Source: a bacterium | GTDB taxonomy: Bacteria; Bacteroidota; Bacteroidia; B-17B0; Aurantibacillaceae | Reading direction: 5' to 3' | Length of the DNA: 64,000 nt | Assembly (NCBI GenBank): GCA_029945625.1 | Contig: JAQSCW010000032.1 | Span: 1 to 64,000, forward strand | Part shown: piece by piece, positions 8,411-18,300 of the stretch | Layout: every line of letters starts with the position of its first letter | How positions within the stretch are numbered: position 1 is the stretch's first letter | The notes under the pieces: generated by a model | The model's database searches: none | Seen by the model: the letters and a program-made list of their open reading frames with translations, nothing else | Told to the model about the DNA's origin: nothing | Program-made: the position numbers and the translations under genes

Positions 8411-9958
8411 TTATTTTTTTTGTTCTTTTTCAATCTCTTCGAGTTTCAGAATGATCTCGATGACCTGATCGGGTGCCAGTTTTTTACCAACGATCTGTTT
8501 GTCCTTGTCGAGCAGATAAATCACCGGCGTGGCAACAATATCAAATTGCTCCTTGAGGTTATTTAAATGTATGGGGTCAAATACATGTACAAAATCACGG
8601 AGCTCCTTTTCAACAATAAATTTTTTCCAAGTATCAAATAACTCCTCCTTTGTTTGAACGGCATATACCCCAAAATCTACTTTTCCCTTTATTTTTTTCA
8701 GATCATTGTACAACTTAGGAACCTCTGTTTGACAGTGACCACAATCGGCGGCCCAAAACACCAGCACGGTGTATTTTCCCTTCACATCATACAAGGTTTT
8801 GTACATGGTGCCAAGGCGATCAGCATTTTTAGTGTAGAGGTAGGTCACACTTTCGCTTGTTTTTGCAGTATCAAACCCCATGTTCAGCACCTGTCGGCCA
8901 TAAATTGTATCGATCATAAACAGGTTTGGAACTTTTGAGCCCGGCAATAAATTTCTCAGAACATCCACTTTCTCTTTGATCTTCACAATCGTTTCTGCCG
9001 AATAATACCCCTGAGTCTTCCCATTTACAATGTACTTGTCACACAGATGGATAAATACTTTTTCGAAGGTATTGGACTTTCCATACTGATCAAAACTCAT
9101 GGATTTATTTTGTTCGTACTTTTGCGTGAAAAACCCCACCAAGGTATTGAACATCATGCTCCCCGGTGTACACTGCAAGAGGATCTTATCCAGTTCTTTG
9201 ATTACCGAATCGGGGTGTTGCATCACCATGTGCTCAAAATAATTTTTAATCTTATCGGCAAAAAACGGTGTGTGAATAATCCGGTCATCTTTAAAATTGA
9301 TGCCTTCAAAATAATGACCTTTGTAATAATAATATTGGTACACACTGTCGGGACGGCCGTTAGATGCCAAAGGAATTTTTGTGGCATATTTCTCGGTTTT
9401 TAAATTCATCAGATCCCATACAAAACTACCTTTGTTCTTGGCCATAAAATCCACATCAAACTTGGTCATTTCATCGTGTATAAGGGTTTGCTTCTCTGTC
9501 ACAAAACGAATACTGTCCGCCTTACTTTTCCCCTTTGCCTGCTCCTGAAAAGCAGTCATTTCTTTGTTCTTGGCGGTCATGTATTTAATGTAACCGAAGA
9601 ACTGCTCATTTTGTTTGTCATCCGACTTTAACGTGTTACTCACGTTGCCTTCTTCGAGATTTACCGTAAATTTCTGATTCGCATCTACAATGAACTGACA
9701 ATAATAAGAAGACTTGCCCTGATTGGCGAGAAAATACACTCCTTTTTCGAGGGCCACCTTACCTTTAAATTGGATCTTCCCGTTTTTCACACGTTTGCAG
9801 CTGTCGGCGATGGGCATTTGGTCCCAAAAATATTTTGCCAAATACACGGTCGAATCTTTGCAGCCTTTAAAATTGATCTTAATGTCGTAGCCTTCCTGCG
9901 CCAACAGGGGCATTACAAATAGTGTTACCAGCACAAACAGAAGGTATTTTTTCTTCAT
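8411..9958 (-). CDS. Secreted thioredoxin-like (DUF4369/DUF5106-TlpA) protein, copy 3 of 3
   Basis: First gene of the triplet, encoding 515 residues. The ATG at 9958 is chosen over the in-frame codon at 9985 because it gives a standard signal peptide (MKKKYLLFVLVTLFVMPLLAQ). The TlpA motif is Cys406-GHC409 and the cis-Pro is in VATPVIYLLD. Compared with copies 1 and 2 it carries a short extra segment (SMSFDQYGKSNT, about residues 297-308) and is the most diverged. It is therefore the likely oldest branch of the family here. Confidence 0.88.
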   Translation of the reverse strand: MKKKYLLFVLVTLFVMPLLAQEGYDIKINFKGCKDSTVYLAKYFWDQMPIADSCKRVKNGKIQFKGKVALEKGVYFLANQGKSSYYCQFIVDANQKFTVNLEEGNVSNTLKSDDKQNEQFFGYIKYMTAKNKEMTAFQEQAKGKSKADSIRFVTEKQTLIHDEMTKFDVDFMAKNKGSFVWDLMNLKTEKYATKIPLASNGRPDSVYQYYYYKGHYFEGINFKDDRIIHTPFFADKIKNYFEHMVMQHPDSVIKELDKILLQCTPGSMMFNTLVGFFTQKYEQNKSMSFDQYGKSNTFEKVFIHLCDKYIVNGKTQGYYSAETIVKIKEKVDVLRNLLPGSKVPNLFMIDTIYGRQVLNMGFDTAKTSESVTYLYTKNADRLGTMYKTLYDVKGKYTVLVFWAADCGHCQTEVPKLYNDLKKIKGKVDFGVYAVQTKEELFDTWKKFIVEKELRDFVHVFDPIHLNNLKEQFDIVATPVIYLLDKDKQIVGKKLAPDQVIEIILKLEEIEKEQKK

Positions 9959-9982
9959 AATTTTTTTCGTTTCTTCGGTTAC

Positions 9983-10015
9983 CAAAATTAATAATTGCTT
10001 TAATTGACCTTCAAA
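9983..10015 (-). promoter_or_regulatory. Putative promoter of the thioredoxin-like triplet
   Basis: Read on the minus strand, TTTG (10015-10012) is followed after 21 bases by TAATTTTG (9990-9983), an exact TAnnTTTG. The start codon of copy 3 is 24 bases downstream. Confidence 0.5.
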
Positions 10016-10259
10016 TGTTATACCGTTTTGTGTTATTTGAGTGTATAAATTTTGTTAAAAAATTAACCCCGGCCTCTTCAAAAGCCATCCCCCCCAAAAT
10101 AAGCATTCTTTTTTAAACGCAGGGGCCCGGTTCGTGAAGACCCTTTGGGAATTAGTAAACAAGGCGATTGTAAGCCGGAACTAAGCTTCTTTTTGATACC
10201 ATTAAACATTTACGCAGCGATAATTGTATCTTTATGGCTCCATGGGGATTATACGATCA
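10016..10259. other. Gene-free spacer upstream of the 310-residue protein
   Basis: Together with the promoter to its left this is a roughly 300-base divergent spacer. It holds a run of seven C (10089-10095), two GC-rich patches, and a TATCTTTA box at 10227-10234 that could be the -7 element for the plus-strand gene starting at 10260. The 60-codon frame that begins with TTG at 10145 has no protein-like character. No RNA gene is recognised. Confidence 0.4.
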
Positions 10260-11192
10260 ATGTTCAAAAACACATTATTTTGTTTGCTGCTGTTTCTCCA
10301 TCAAAGAGGCCTCGCTCAAAAAAGTGATTCTTCGTTTTTGGCCTTTAAAGAAAGGGAAGTTGAGCTCGCCGCCCTGCAACAGAAGACCTTCCATAGTTCA
10401 AAAGAAAATGAGCGTATGGAGGGGAACAAAGAATTTTTACGACTGTGGGAAGATATTGTCGAACGCCCTGAAATTCTCGACTACTCTTTCGATCTTTTGA
10501 AGGATATTTCTGTTTTAACGGCGCCTGACAAGAAGTTTAAACTGATCACGTGGAACCTCTATAAGAATGACGGCACGCATGCCTATTTTGGGTATCTGCT
10601 CGTGAACAACAGCAAACGGGTAAAAAAAGGGTTTTTGAAGTACGAAACCGAAGAAGCCTTCGAATCATTTAAATTAGTAGACCGGTCCATGACTGTAAAA
10701 TCTCCCGAAACCTATGTGGGAACACCCGAAAAGTGGTTTGGCATGCTGTACACGCAGGTGATCGACTGTGGGGACTACTACACGCTCATTGGCTGGGATG
10801 GAAATGATAAACTCACGCAGCGAAAATTTATTGATGTGCTGTCATTTAGATCGGATGGAAGTCCGATTTTTGGCAAAGACGTCTTTAAAATGCCTCGCAA
10901 AAATCCACGCCGAGTGATGTTTGAATACAGCACCGAAGTTGCCATGAGTTTAAAATATAGTGAAAAATCGAACCGCATCGTTTATAGCCATTTGTCTTCA
11001 AACCAAGAAGGAAGTCTGCTGGAAGGGCAGTTTCAGTTCTATGGACCGGATGGAAGTTTTGATGCATTGGAATTAAAAAAAGGCAAATGGGTAACGGTGG
11101 AGGACATTGATGCGCGTAACGAAAAAAACAAAAATGATAATGTGAAGAAACCCAATCCTAAAAAACAGACTCCTATTTATAAGCCGAAGTAA
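10260..11192 (+). CDS. Secreted protein of unknown function
   Basis: Protein of 310 residues. The ATG at 10260 is chosen because it starts a clean signal peptide (MFKNTLFCLLLFLHQRGLAQ), which predicts export. The mature part has a charged helical beginning (EREVELAALQQKTF), a mixed alpha/beta core with many aromatic residues (WFGMLYTQVIDCGDYYTLIGWDGND), and a lysine/asparagine-rich tail (about 285-310). I do not recognise the family. The single Cys in the core makes a disulfide unlikely. Its 3' end overlaps the convergent VanZ-like gene by 20 bases. Confidence 0.75.
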   Translation: MFKNTLFCLLLFLHQRGLAQKSDSSFLAFKEREVELAALQQKTFHSSKENERMEGNKEFLRLWEDIVERPEILDYSFDLLKDISVLTAPDKKFKLITWNLYKNDGTHAYFGYLLVNNSKRVKKGFLKYETEEAFESFKLVDRSMTVKSPETYVGTPEKWFGMLYTQVIDCGDYYTLIGWDGNDKLTQRKFIDVLSFRSDGSPIFGKDVFKMPRKNPRRVMFEYSTEVAMSLKYSEKSNRIVYSHLSSNQEGSLLEGQFQFYGPDGSFDALELKKGKWVTVEDIDARNEKNKNDNVKKPNPKKQTPIYKPK

Positions 11193-11619
11193 CTTCAGTT
11201 CCGGAGTAGAATTTTCGCAATTTTCCCAGTAAAAATAGGGCCGCACAGCATCCACAGGTGTTTGCGATCATGTCTTTCCAATCGGCACTTCTGTTTCTGA
11301 ATAAGGTAGCTTGCATCATTTCTAAGGCCAGCCCGTATAACATGCAAAGCGCCACATAAACATAAATTATCCATTCTTTGTGGTGCAATTTGATTCCCAT
11401 AATAAAAAAAAGGCAAGCAAGGATAAAGAAAATGCCGGCGTGAACCAGTTTATCAAGGCTCAGTAATTCCATCCAATCTTCAGAAGGGATATACTCTCCG
11501 GGTACAGCACATAAGGCAAAAATGGTGAGTGCCCAGATCACCAGCAAGGCGATGCAGTGCTTATAAACCCATATAGGCAGGCCTTTCCAAGATACTTTAT
11601 CTGAAATAGCGTGTGGCAT
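11173..11619 (-). CDS. VanZ family membrane protein
   Basis: Protein of 148 residues with four predicted membrane segments (around 21-40, 57-74, 85-103 and 120-135). It has the VanZ-like pattern: SLDKLVHAGIFFILA in the second segment and ALEMMQATLFRNRSADWKDMIANTCG before the last. VanZ proteins are linked to low-level teicoplanin resistance and envelope processes, but most members have no proven role. It overlaps the start-proximal neighbour (AlgJ-like gene) by 23 bases, so it is the last gene of a three-gene unit. From memory, a vanZ-like gene often follows sprA-gcvH in Bacteroidota; here two acyltransferase genes lie in between. Confidence 0.85.
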   Translation of the reverse strand: MPHAISDKVSWKGLPIWVYKHCIALLVIWALTIFALCAVPGEYIPSEDWMELLSLDKLVHAGIFFILACLFFIMGIKLHHKEWIIYVYVALCMLYGLALEMMQATLFRNRSADWKDMIANTCGCCAALFLLGKLRKFYSGTEVTSAYK

Positions 11620-13351
11620 AACATTCGAGAACCAGATCGGGCTTTATCTTGTTTACATGGTCTATTGAAAAAGGAACATCCCAAATCAGTACCATTTTTT
11701 TAAAATGCGGTTTGAGAAATGAAATAAGTGCCGAACTGAAAGAATCGCGGTAAATAAGAATGGTAAGATTGGTGTGGGCTCTTTTATTTTCAAAAATGAT
11801 ACTGCGCTCCGGAAGACCCTCTGTGGAAGGCATTTCGATAAGGGAAGAGTCGTTCTTTAGAACGAACACGGGCTTTACTTCAGTGAGTCCCAATCCCAGC
11901 ATTTGGCTCAGATCGCCACCTGCTTGTTCTTCGGCGTGCACATCAAAACTCGAAAGATTATGAGGGCGCAAAGCGGGGAATTTTTTTTCAATCTCCCGCA
12001 TCAATTCTGAATATCCAATAAAAGCCCCGTAACTATTCCAGTGTGAATCGTATTTTTCGTAAATCAGTCTGTCCTTTTTAGCCTCTAACAAAGGAGCTCT
12101 TACATCTACAATTTTCAGAGGCGAGTTTCTTCTTTTAAGATATTGCATTGCCTGATCGCATCGCGACAAGGTATCTTTATTCAGAATGCGCATGCAGTAA
12201 GGAAGGTATTCGGGATAGATATAATGTTTGTCGGGCCACACCGCCATGTAATAGGCGATTTCTAAACGGTGCAGTGTATCTGCTCGTTCCTCCCATTCAC
12301 GAGCGCTCTTTTCCAATTGTTCTTCGGTATAGAGATTTGTTTTGAGCAGATCTTCCGTGATCTTATAAAATTCACCATTTAAAAACAACCAACCGTGCTG
12401 ACCAACAGCCGCTTTGGGCACAGACGAAGAGCGAAACAGATGGTATCGGATCTTTGAACCGAGATTAACCAGTTGATCTCTAAAAGCAAAATGATCGCTG
12501 AAATAGGATTCAAATTTTTTTGCAAAATCTACCATCTCCGACACGTTGAATTTGGGCTTTGCCGCCAAGATCCTCTTTTCGGCAGTTGCATTGTTGTTCA
12601 AATCAAAAGATTGGCCAAAAAAAGGAAAAAGCAAAAGAAGTACAAAAAAACAGGAAGCAAAACTGTAAAAGACAGGCATACTACCCATGGACTTCAGAAA
12701 TACGAGCGCATAGATAAGGAGTGCCAGCACAACAATAAACGCGATCACAAAGGGGAAGGGCAAGGTGTTTTTGCTTTCGAGTAACGCACCATATCCTTTT
12801 AAAATGTTGGAGGTATATATGAAGGGATCAAAGGTTTTACCAGCAGCTTCATGAAGCGCGAATTCTGTGTTTTCACGAAGCGTTACAAACTCGTTTGTGT
12901 TGATGAGATTCACCCCACTCGAAGGATCAAACAATACCAGATGCTTTTTGTTGTAACTGAGGTAGATTTTGTTGATGTGTACACTTTTTAAGGTCAGTAA
13001 TGTGCCGAGGTCAAATCGCAATTCTTTGACCTGAAGACTGTCGGGCAGCGAAAAAGTAATGTTCTGAACACGTTCACTTCCCTCAACGTGGATGGATCTC
13101 GACCTTACATCGTTGTGTTGTTTTTCATTTTGGGGCATATAAAACAAATAGAAAATATCCGGACGCAAGACCTTTGCTTCGAGCGTCACCAACACCTCAG
13201 TATCTTTGCTTATCTCAATCTTACGCAGTGCCGAACCCATAAACCAAAATAAAAGAAGGGCAACCCCAACTAAAACCAGGTAATTTCGATTGTAGGCGCG
13301 AAGCCGTTTATGGAGGGCGCGTAAGTTATATTTTGAAGTGGATTCGCCCAT
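11597..13351 (-). CDS. AlgJ/AlgX-type SGNH domain protein
   Basis: Protein of 584 residues. The N-terminal half has a membrane segment (about 25-42), an extracytoplasmic beta region and a group of hydrophobic segments near 205-250. The C-terminal half (from about 275) is the AlgX/AlgJ SGNH-like acetyltransferase domain: SDHFAFRDQLVNL, GWLFLNGEFY, the DSHW catalytic pair in KYDSHWNSYGA, and the serine in IYRDSFSSALI (where GDSFS is usual, so Gly is Arg here). Such proteins transfer acetyl groups passed across the membrane by a partner MBOAT protein to a surface polysaccharide. That partner gene lies 2 bases upstream. Target glycan unknown. Confidence 0.82.
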   Translation of the reverse strand: MGESTSKYNLRALHKRLRAYNRNYLVLVGVALLLFWFMGSALRKIEISKDTEVLVTLEAKVLRPDIFYLFYMPQNEKQHNDVRSRSIHVEGSERVQNITFSLPDSLQVKELRFDLGTLLTLKSVHINKIYLSYNKKHLVLFDPSSGVNLINTNEFVTLRENTEFALHEAAGKTFDPFIYTSNILKGYGALLESKNTLPFPFVIAFIVVLALLIYALVFLKSMGSMPVFYSFASCFFVLLLLFPFFGQSFDLNNNATAEKRILAAKPKFNVSEMVDFAKKFESYFSDHFAFRDQLVNLGSKIRYHLFRSSSVPKAAVGQHGWLFLNGEFYKITEDLLKTNLYTEEQLEKSAREWEERADTLHRLEIAYYMAVWPDKHYIYPEYLPYCMRILNKDTLSRCDQAMQYLKRRNSPLKIVDVRAPLLEAKKDRLIYEKYDSHWNSYGAFIGYSELMREIEKKFPALRPHNLSSFDVHAEEQAGGDLSQMLGLGLTEVKPVFVLKNDSSLIEMPSTEGLPERSIIFENKRAHTNLTILIYRDSFSSALISFLKPHFKKMVLIWDVPFSIDHVNKIKPDLVLECYATRYFR

Positions 13352-13353
13352 TT

Positions 13354-14784
13354 CTAGAATCGAAAATAAATGAAGGGATTATAATTGTTTTGGGCAAGTT
13401 CTGAACTACAATAAATGAACAAGGCGAGGTAAGCAAAATACGATACCATGGTGGCTCCTTTCAATGCATAATCGCCGACAAAGGAGAGTTTAGAGGTAAT
13501 GTAATTTCCGATCACCACGCGCAGATTGGTGCTAAAAATAATTCCCATCACTAAAATGAAAAGCAGGTATTCATCCGCATGCGAAAGGGCTATGTAATTG
13601 GTTGAAGTATTGAAACCGCCCAAGGCCTTCATGAAGCCGATGGCATAAGTAAGTGTATCCGCTCTGAAGAAGATCCAGGCTATGATTACCACGCACAAGG
13701 TGTAAATATGACCTATGGCAGCGGGGAGTTTCTTCAAAAGGGATCCAAAACCAATTCGCTCAATTACCAAAAAACATCCGTGGAAAAGTCCCCATACTAT
13801 AAAATTCCAACTGGCCCCATGCCAAAGTCCGGTTATAAAAAACACAAAAAACAAATTACGATAGGTACTTGCTTTTCCACCCTTATTGCCCCCCAAAGGG
13901 ATGTACAGGTAATCTCTGAACCAGGTGCTGAGTGAAATGTGCCAGCGCTGCCAGAATTCACGAATAGAATTGGCCATGTAAGGATAGTTGAAATTCTCGG
14001 GGAAATTGAACCCGAGCATTTTTCCCAAACCAACTGCCATATCTGAGTAACCTGAAAAATCAAAATAGATCTGAAGCGTGTAACAGAGTATTGCCAACCA
14101 AGCCACCGATGTTGGTATGGCACCGGGATCCTGAGCAAATGCCTGATCCACCACCACCGCCACATTGTTGGCAATAATCATTTTTTTTGCCAATCCTCTT
14201 ATGAACCTGATGAGACCACTCGTAAATTCACTTCCTATAATAAAACGGGCAGCGATCTTTTGAGAAATATCCTTGTACCGAATAATAGGTCCGGCCACCA
14301 ATTGGGGAAATAAAAAAATGTAAAGCCCAAGGTCAAAAGGATTTTTTTGCGAAACGGCATCTCTTCTGTAAACATCGATGAGGTAAGAAATGATGTGAAA
14401 CGTGTAAAATGAAATACCAATAGGCAAATGAACGGGTGAAAGAATGGTGGAAGAGAAAAGACCTGCTTCTTGCAAATTTCCCAAAATAAAATTGAAGTAT
14501 TTAAAATAAACCAGCACCAGCACATTAATGGCAATGAATACACCCAAAAACAGTTTGGCTACACCCAACTTCCTGTTTTTGTAGTACCCTATTAGTAAAC
14601 CACCGAGGTAGTTCACGAAAATGGAACTAATAATAAGAATTGTAAGAAACCCTTCGCCCCAGGCATAAAACAAAAGGCTTACAAGTAATAGAAAAAGATT
14701 TCTGTAACGGGGATCGAGAAAATAATGAATCATCAACGTCCATGGCAGGAAGATAAACAGGAAAACTACCGAACTGAATACCAT
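13354..14784 (-). CDS. MBOAT family O-acyltransferase (AlgI-like)
   Basis: Polytopic membrane protein of 476 residues with the MBOAT/AlgI signatures: PIGISFYTFHIISYLIDVYR, FFPQLVAGPIIRY (here LFPQLVAGPIIRY), DFSGYSDMAVGLGKMLGF, the WHISLSTWFRDYLYIPLGG block, and the catalytic histidine in FITGLWHGASWNF. AlgI proteins move acetyl groups across the inner membrane for O-acetylation of exported polysaccharide. The adjacent AlgJ-like gene follows after 2 bases, so the two form an acetylation module. It is transcribed after gcvH but separated from it by a terminator at 14847-14880, so it probably has its own promoter. Confidence 0.92.
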   Translation of the reverse strand: MVFSSVVFLFIFLPWTLMIHYFLDPRYRNLFLLLVSLLFYAWGEGFLTILIISSIFVNYLGGLLIGYYKNRKLGVAKLFLGVFIAINVLVLVYFKYFNFILGNLQEAGLFSSTILSPVHLPIGISFYTFHIISYLIDVYRRDAVSQKNPFDLGLYIFLFPQLVAGPIIRYKDISQKIAARFIIGSEFTSGLIRFIRGLAKKMIIANNVAVVVDQAFAQDPGAIPTSVAWLAILCYTLQIYFDFSGYSDMAVGLGKMLGFNFPENFNYPYMANSIREFWQRWHISLSTWFRDYLYIPLGGNKGGKASTYRNLFFVFFITGLWHGASWNFIVWGLFHGCFLVIERIGFGSLLKKLPAAIGHIYTLCVVIIAWIFFRADTLTYAIGFMKALGGFNTSTNYIALSHADEYLLFILVMGIIFSTNLRVVIGNYITSKLSFVGDYALKGATMVSYFAYLALFIYCSSELAQNNYNPFIYFRF

Positions 14785-14846
14785 GAATTATTTTTTGGCG
14801 TGACTATTTGCTTCACTTTTTAAAAGTAACAGAATTAGAGCAAATA

Positions 14847-14880
14847 AAAAACCCTTTTAAGTCGCTCTTAAAAGGGTTTT
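14847..14880 (-). terminator. Rho-independent terminator after gcvH
   Basis: A perfect 14-base inverted repeat (AAAACCCTTTTAAG and its complement) surrounds a 6-base loop. Read on the minus strand it continues into a T run, directly 18 bases after the gcvH stop codon. Confidence 0.85.
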
Positions 14881-14897
14881 CATGGAGTGGGTCTTTA

Positions 14898-15278
14898 TCA
14901 GTCTCCAATCAATTTTTTGTATTCTTCGGCACTCAGTAGGTCGTTGACCTCTGAAGGAGTATTAAATTTTATTTTGATCATCCAGCCTGCGCCGTATGGG
15001 TCAGTGTTCACACTTTCAGGAGCTGCATCAATGCCTTTGTTTATTTCGAGCACTTCGCCGCTCAAGGGCATAAACAAATCGCTCACTGTTTTTACAGCCT
15101 CCACAGTGCCAAACACTGCTTCTCTGTCTATTGTTTCACCAACAGTGTTCACATCCACATAAACGATATCGCCCAACTCATGCTGTGCAAAATCTGTGAT
15201 TCCTATTGTTGCTTCACTACCGTTAATACGCACCCATTCGTGATCTTTGGTGTACTTTAAATCCTCAGGAAAATTCAT
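14898..15278 (-). CDS. gcvH: Glycine cleavage system H protein
   Basis: Lipoyl carrier protein of the glycine cleavage complex. It has 126 residues, the normal length. It starts with the family N-terminus [14 protein letters not shown] and has the lipoylation site Lys63 in [20 protein letters not shown], plus the conserved [13 protein letters not shown] segment. It follows sprA on the same strand after 74 bases. TACATTTG at 15306-15299 (minus strand) is an exact -7 match, so it may also be transcribed on its own. The gcvP and gcvT genes are not in the window. Confidence 0.96.
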   Translation of the reverse strand: MNFPEDLKYTKDHEWVRINGSEATIGITDFAQHELGDIVYVDVNTVGETIDREAVFGTVEAVKTVSDLFMPLSGEVLEINKGIDAAPESVNTDPYGAGWMIKIKFNTPSEVNDLLSAEEYKKLIGD

Positions 15279-15352
15279 ATTCTTTTTTTTTAGTGGTACA
15301 AATGTAATTGTTTGTTTTAAATTAAGAGAATCTTTCCCGTTAATCTTAGCAA

Positions 15353-18300
15353 TTATTGGAAAGTAATTCTCAACGAAAACCCTGCACTGATACTGGACGT
15401 TGGGAACGAGGCCGACGTTTGGGGTTTGGTTTTTACCCAGTCGTAAAACAAACGCAGGGTAATATTGGGCGTAAGCATATAATCGGCCGAAGATCGGAGG
15501 GTAATGATGTTGGTTCCTCCTGTGGGAATACTCACACCATCGGTAATTTGACGGATAATTGAAATATTCTTCCTGTAACTCATATCCACCTTTACCGTAA
15601 GGTTGCTTTCAAGCACTTTACCTTGAATTTTGAGCTGTTTGATACGCAGCTTAGGGTATAAGTATCCTAATCCTACCACGTATTCCTGGCCTTTTGTTTC
15701 AATGATCTGGAATCCCGAAATGTTTAAACTGGTAGTTTTGTCGCGTTTTGTTTCCACATTAGCCGACCAACCCGGTTTTGCGAATTGGAAGTTAAATTTA
15801 ACAAGGGGTTCAAAACTCTCGCGTAGGGTAACAGAGCCTAATGTGTAATAGGGAACAAAATTCCGACTTAATTCGGTACTCCCTGACGTCACTGCCACCG
15901 GCATGCGTCTATCCTGCGTTACACCGTCGGGATTAAAAAGGATATTATTATTAAAGTTATTGAGGTTATACGTGCTCCTATAGGCTTGTGTTACGGTAAT
16001 GCTTCGAAACGTTTTCTTTAATGCCGGCACCTTACTTAAGCCATCCCACGTGATGTTCCAATTGGGAATAGGCGTTTTAAAGAAGATATTCTTGGTGTCG
16101 TAATTTTTTGTGCTTTTGTCGGCATAGATACTATTAAAAGTGCCTAATAACACATCCTGTTGATTGTCCGAATAGCCATCTACCGTGGTAATTACTTTCC
16201 CTGCGGTATTGGTGTATGTTTGGGTGCCCTTTGAATTCTCGCCATTTTTACTTTGCAAGTCCAACGCCATGTTATAACGGGATAGAAGAAAGTCATCAAA
16301 TAGTGTAGAATTTACCGGGTCTTTCCCATCTTTAAACACATTAAAATTAGAAAAGGTTGAAATCTGAAAACTACCGGTTTCATTGGGACTATTGTTGAAC
16401 GAAAAAATTCCCTCCGCAGTAAGGGTATCTTTCCAAAGCATGTAGGACGTCTTATTCAGCGTCTTGGAGTAATTTCCGTTAAACTCTATTTTTAAACTTC
16501 CATGTGGCTCCACGCTTGCCCGATACGAGATGGTGTTTTTAAACATCTCAGTGTAAGGAGTAGTTTGCTGAGGGATCTTGGCCAGCCAACCATTCGCCGC
16601 ACTTTTCTCACGAATTTGATCGTCGCGTAAACCGGTAGTAAACAAATAACCGGGTGCCTGATTTTGACTGAAGTCCATGCCCAGAAATTGAGAATGTGGC
16701 ACAAAGTTTGGCATCCCCTGGCCTCCCTGCAGGTCGTATGTAAGGGAGACATTCTTGGCCATCATAAGGGTTCGTGCCAAAAACTCAAACACTTCTTTAA
16801 ATGGATTGGGTTTTTCGCTGGTGTCTTTTGGCGCCGGACCTGAAGTTTTACGATCTGCCGGACCTGCTCCCGGTCCCGCGGCTTTTAGTTGCCCCGGTTT
16901 AGCAACAGGATTATTTATTTTTTTAAGGTAAGGGATCTTGTTGTACAACTGCATTAAGTTCATGCTCCCTGTGATAACGTGGGCATGTGTATTTTGAATG
17001 GTGTTACCAATATTATCGTCGGCAGCAAAGGGCCGTCTATTCCAGGTGTAAGTACCACCATACCGGTAGGTGGTTTTTACAAAGTCGAGAGCCGGAAATT
17101 TAGAGAGTGGCACATCCACATTCAAATTCATTTGTTGCCTGTACACCGTAGTTTCTCCAAAACGTCCTTGCCCTGTGCTATCTGTTCCATTAAAAAATGT
17201 GTGCGTGATCTCATCACGGTGCGCTTTGTCACCCGGGGTTACCGGTCCGGGTGATTCCAGAATTCGGCCATCGTTATTAGCTGCATAATCGAATTTAATG
17301 GAATTATTAAATTTCCACACAAAATTGTAGGTACGGTTAATGGTAAAGTTTTTGTTTACCAAAGGAATGGGTGCAAAAAAATCGGATCCCGCATAAAAGC
17401 TCGTGATGTCGCGATTAATCAACTCGGTATATGTTCTGTTAATATCCATAGAAGCGCCAAAACTGTTTGGCAACAACTGAAGATTAAAGTCCTTTATAAG
17501 TGCAAACCATTTGTTTTGGAAGATCTTGGTTTTGGTGAATGGTTTAAAAATAGGAGGGGCCTTGAGTGAATACATATACTGCAGGTTGGCCCGGTATTGG
17601 CGGTTGTCATTTTTCTGCACATTCACACTGTGTCGCCTAATTTGATTGAATGCATAGGTGACCGAAAAATTACTTACGTCCCAGGGCATAGGTTTTGCTT
17701 TGGGTCGCTTAAATCCGTCAATGCGCACATTGGTGAAATTAAATCCCTTTCGTTCCGTAAAATCGATTGTTTGATCTTCAATGGCCTTTCGCAAACTATC
17801 GTTGGGCATCTTCTTGAGCTCACTCATCCGCACATCGGGATCGAGTGGATTAAACAAAGGCGTGATTTTGGTGCGCCCAAAATTATAAAAGAAGGGCAAG
17901 GTCACTTTCCAGGTTTTTGGAAAAAACTTTCCCCCGTTAATCGAAGAACTCATGTCCCAGGTTGTATTATACTCTTTACTTCGATCGCCAATCTTACTTT
18001 CAACACTTCCCCAAAAAGGCGACTTATAAGTTCCCGCCAGAGATAACATTCCAAGATCCGCTAATTTAGCCTGCACTTGTCCGGTGGTGGCCCATCCCCC
18101 TTGATTATTAAAATCGGTGAGTCGCAACTCGTTGATCCATACTTCGGCGCAATGGGCCTGATTGTCGGGCCCCCGTGGATTTCGAATTCCCACCATGATG
18201 CTTTTTATGGTGGCTAAATTCGGATTCCCTACAATGGTTAAGGTATAAGTTCCAAAACTGAGAGGGAAGGGCGTACTAAGTTGATTGAGTTCGCCAAAGT

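Noticed and set aside
10145-10327. A 60-codon frame upstream of the secreted unknown protein
   Set aside because: TTG start, no family features, and it runs into the signal peptide region of the real gene in another frame.
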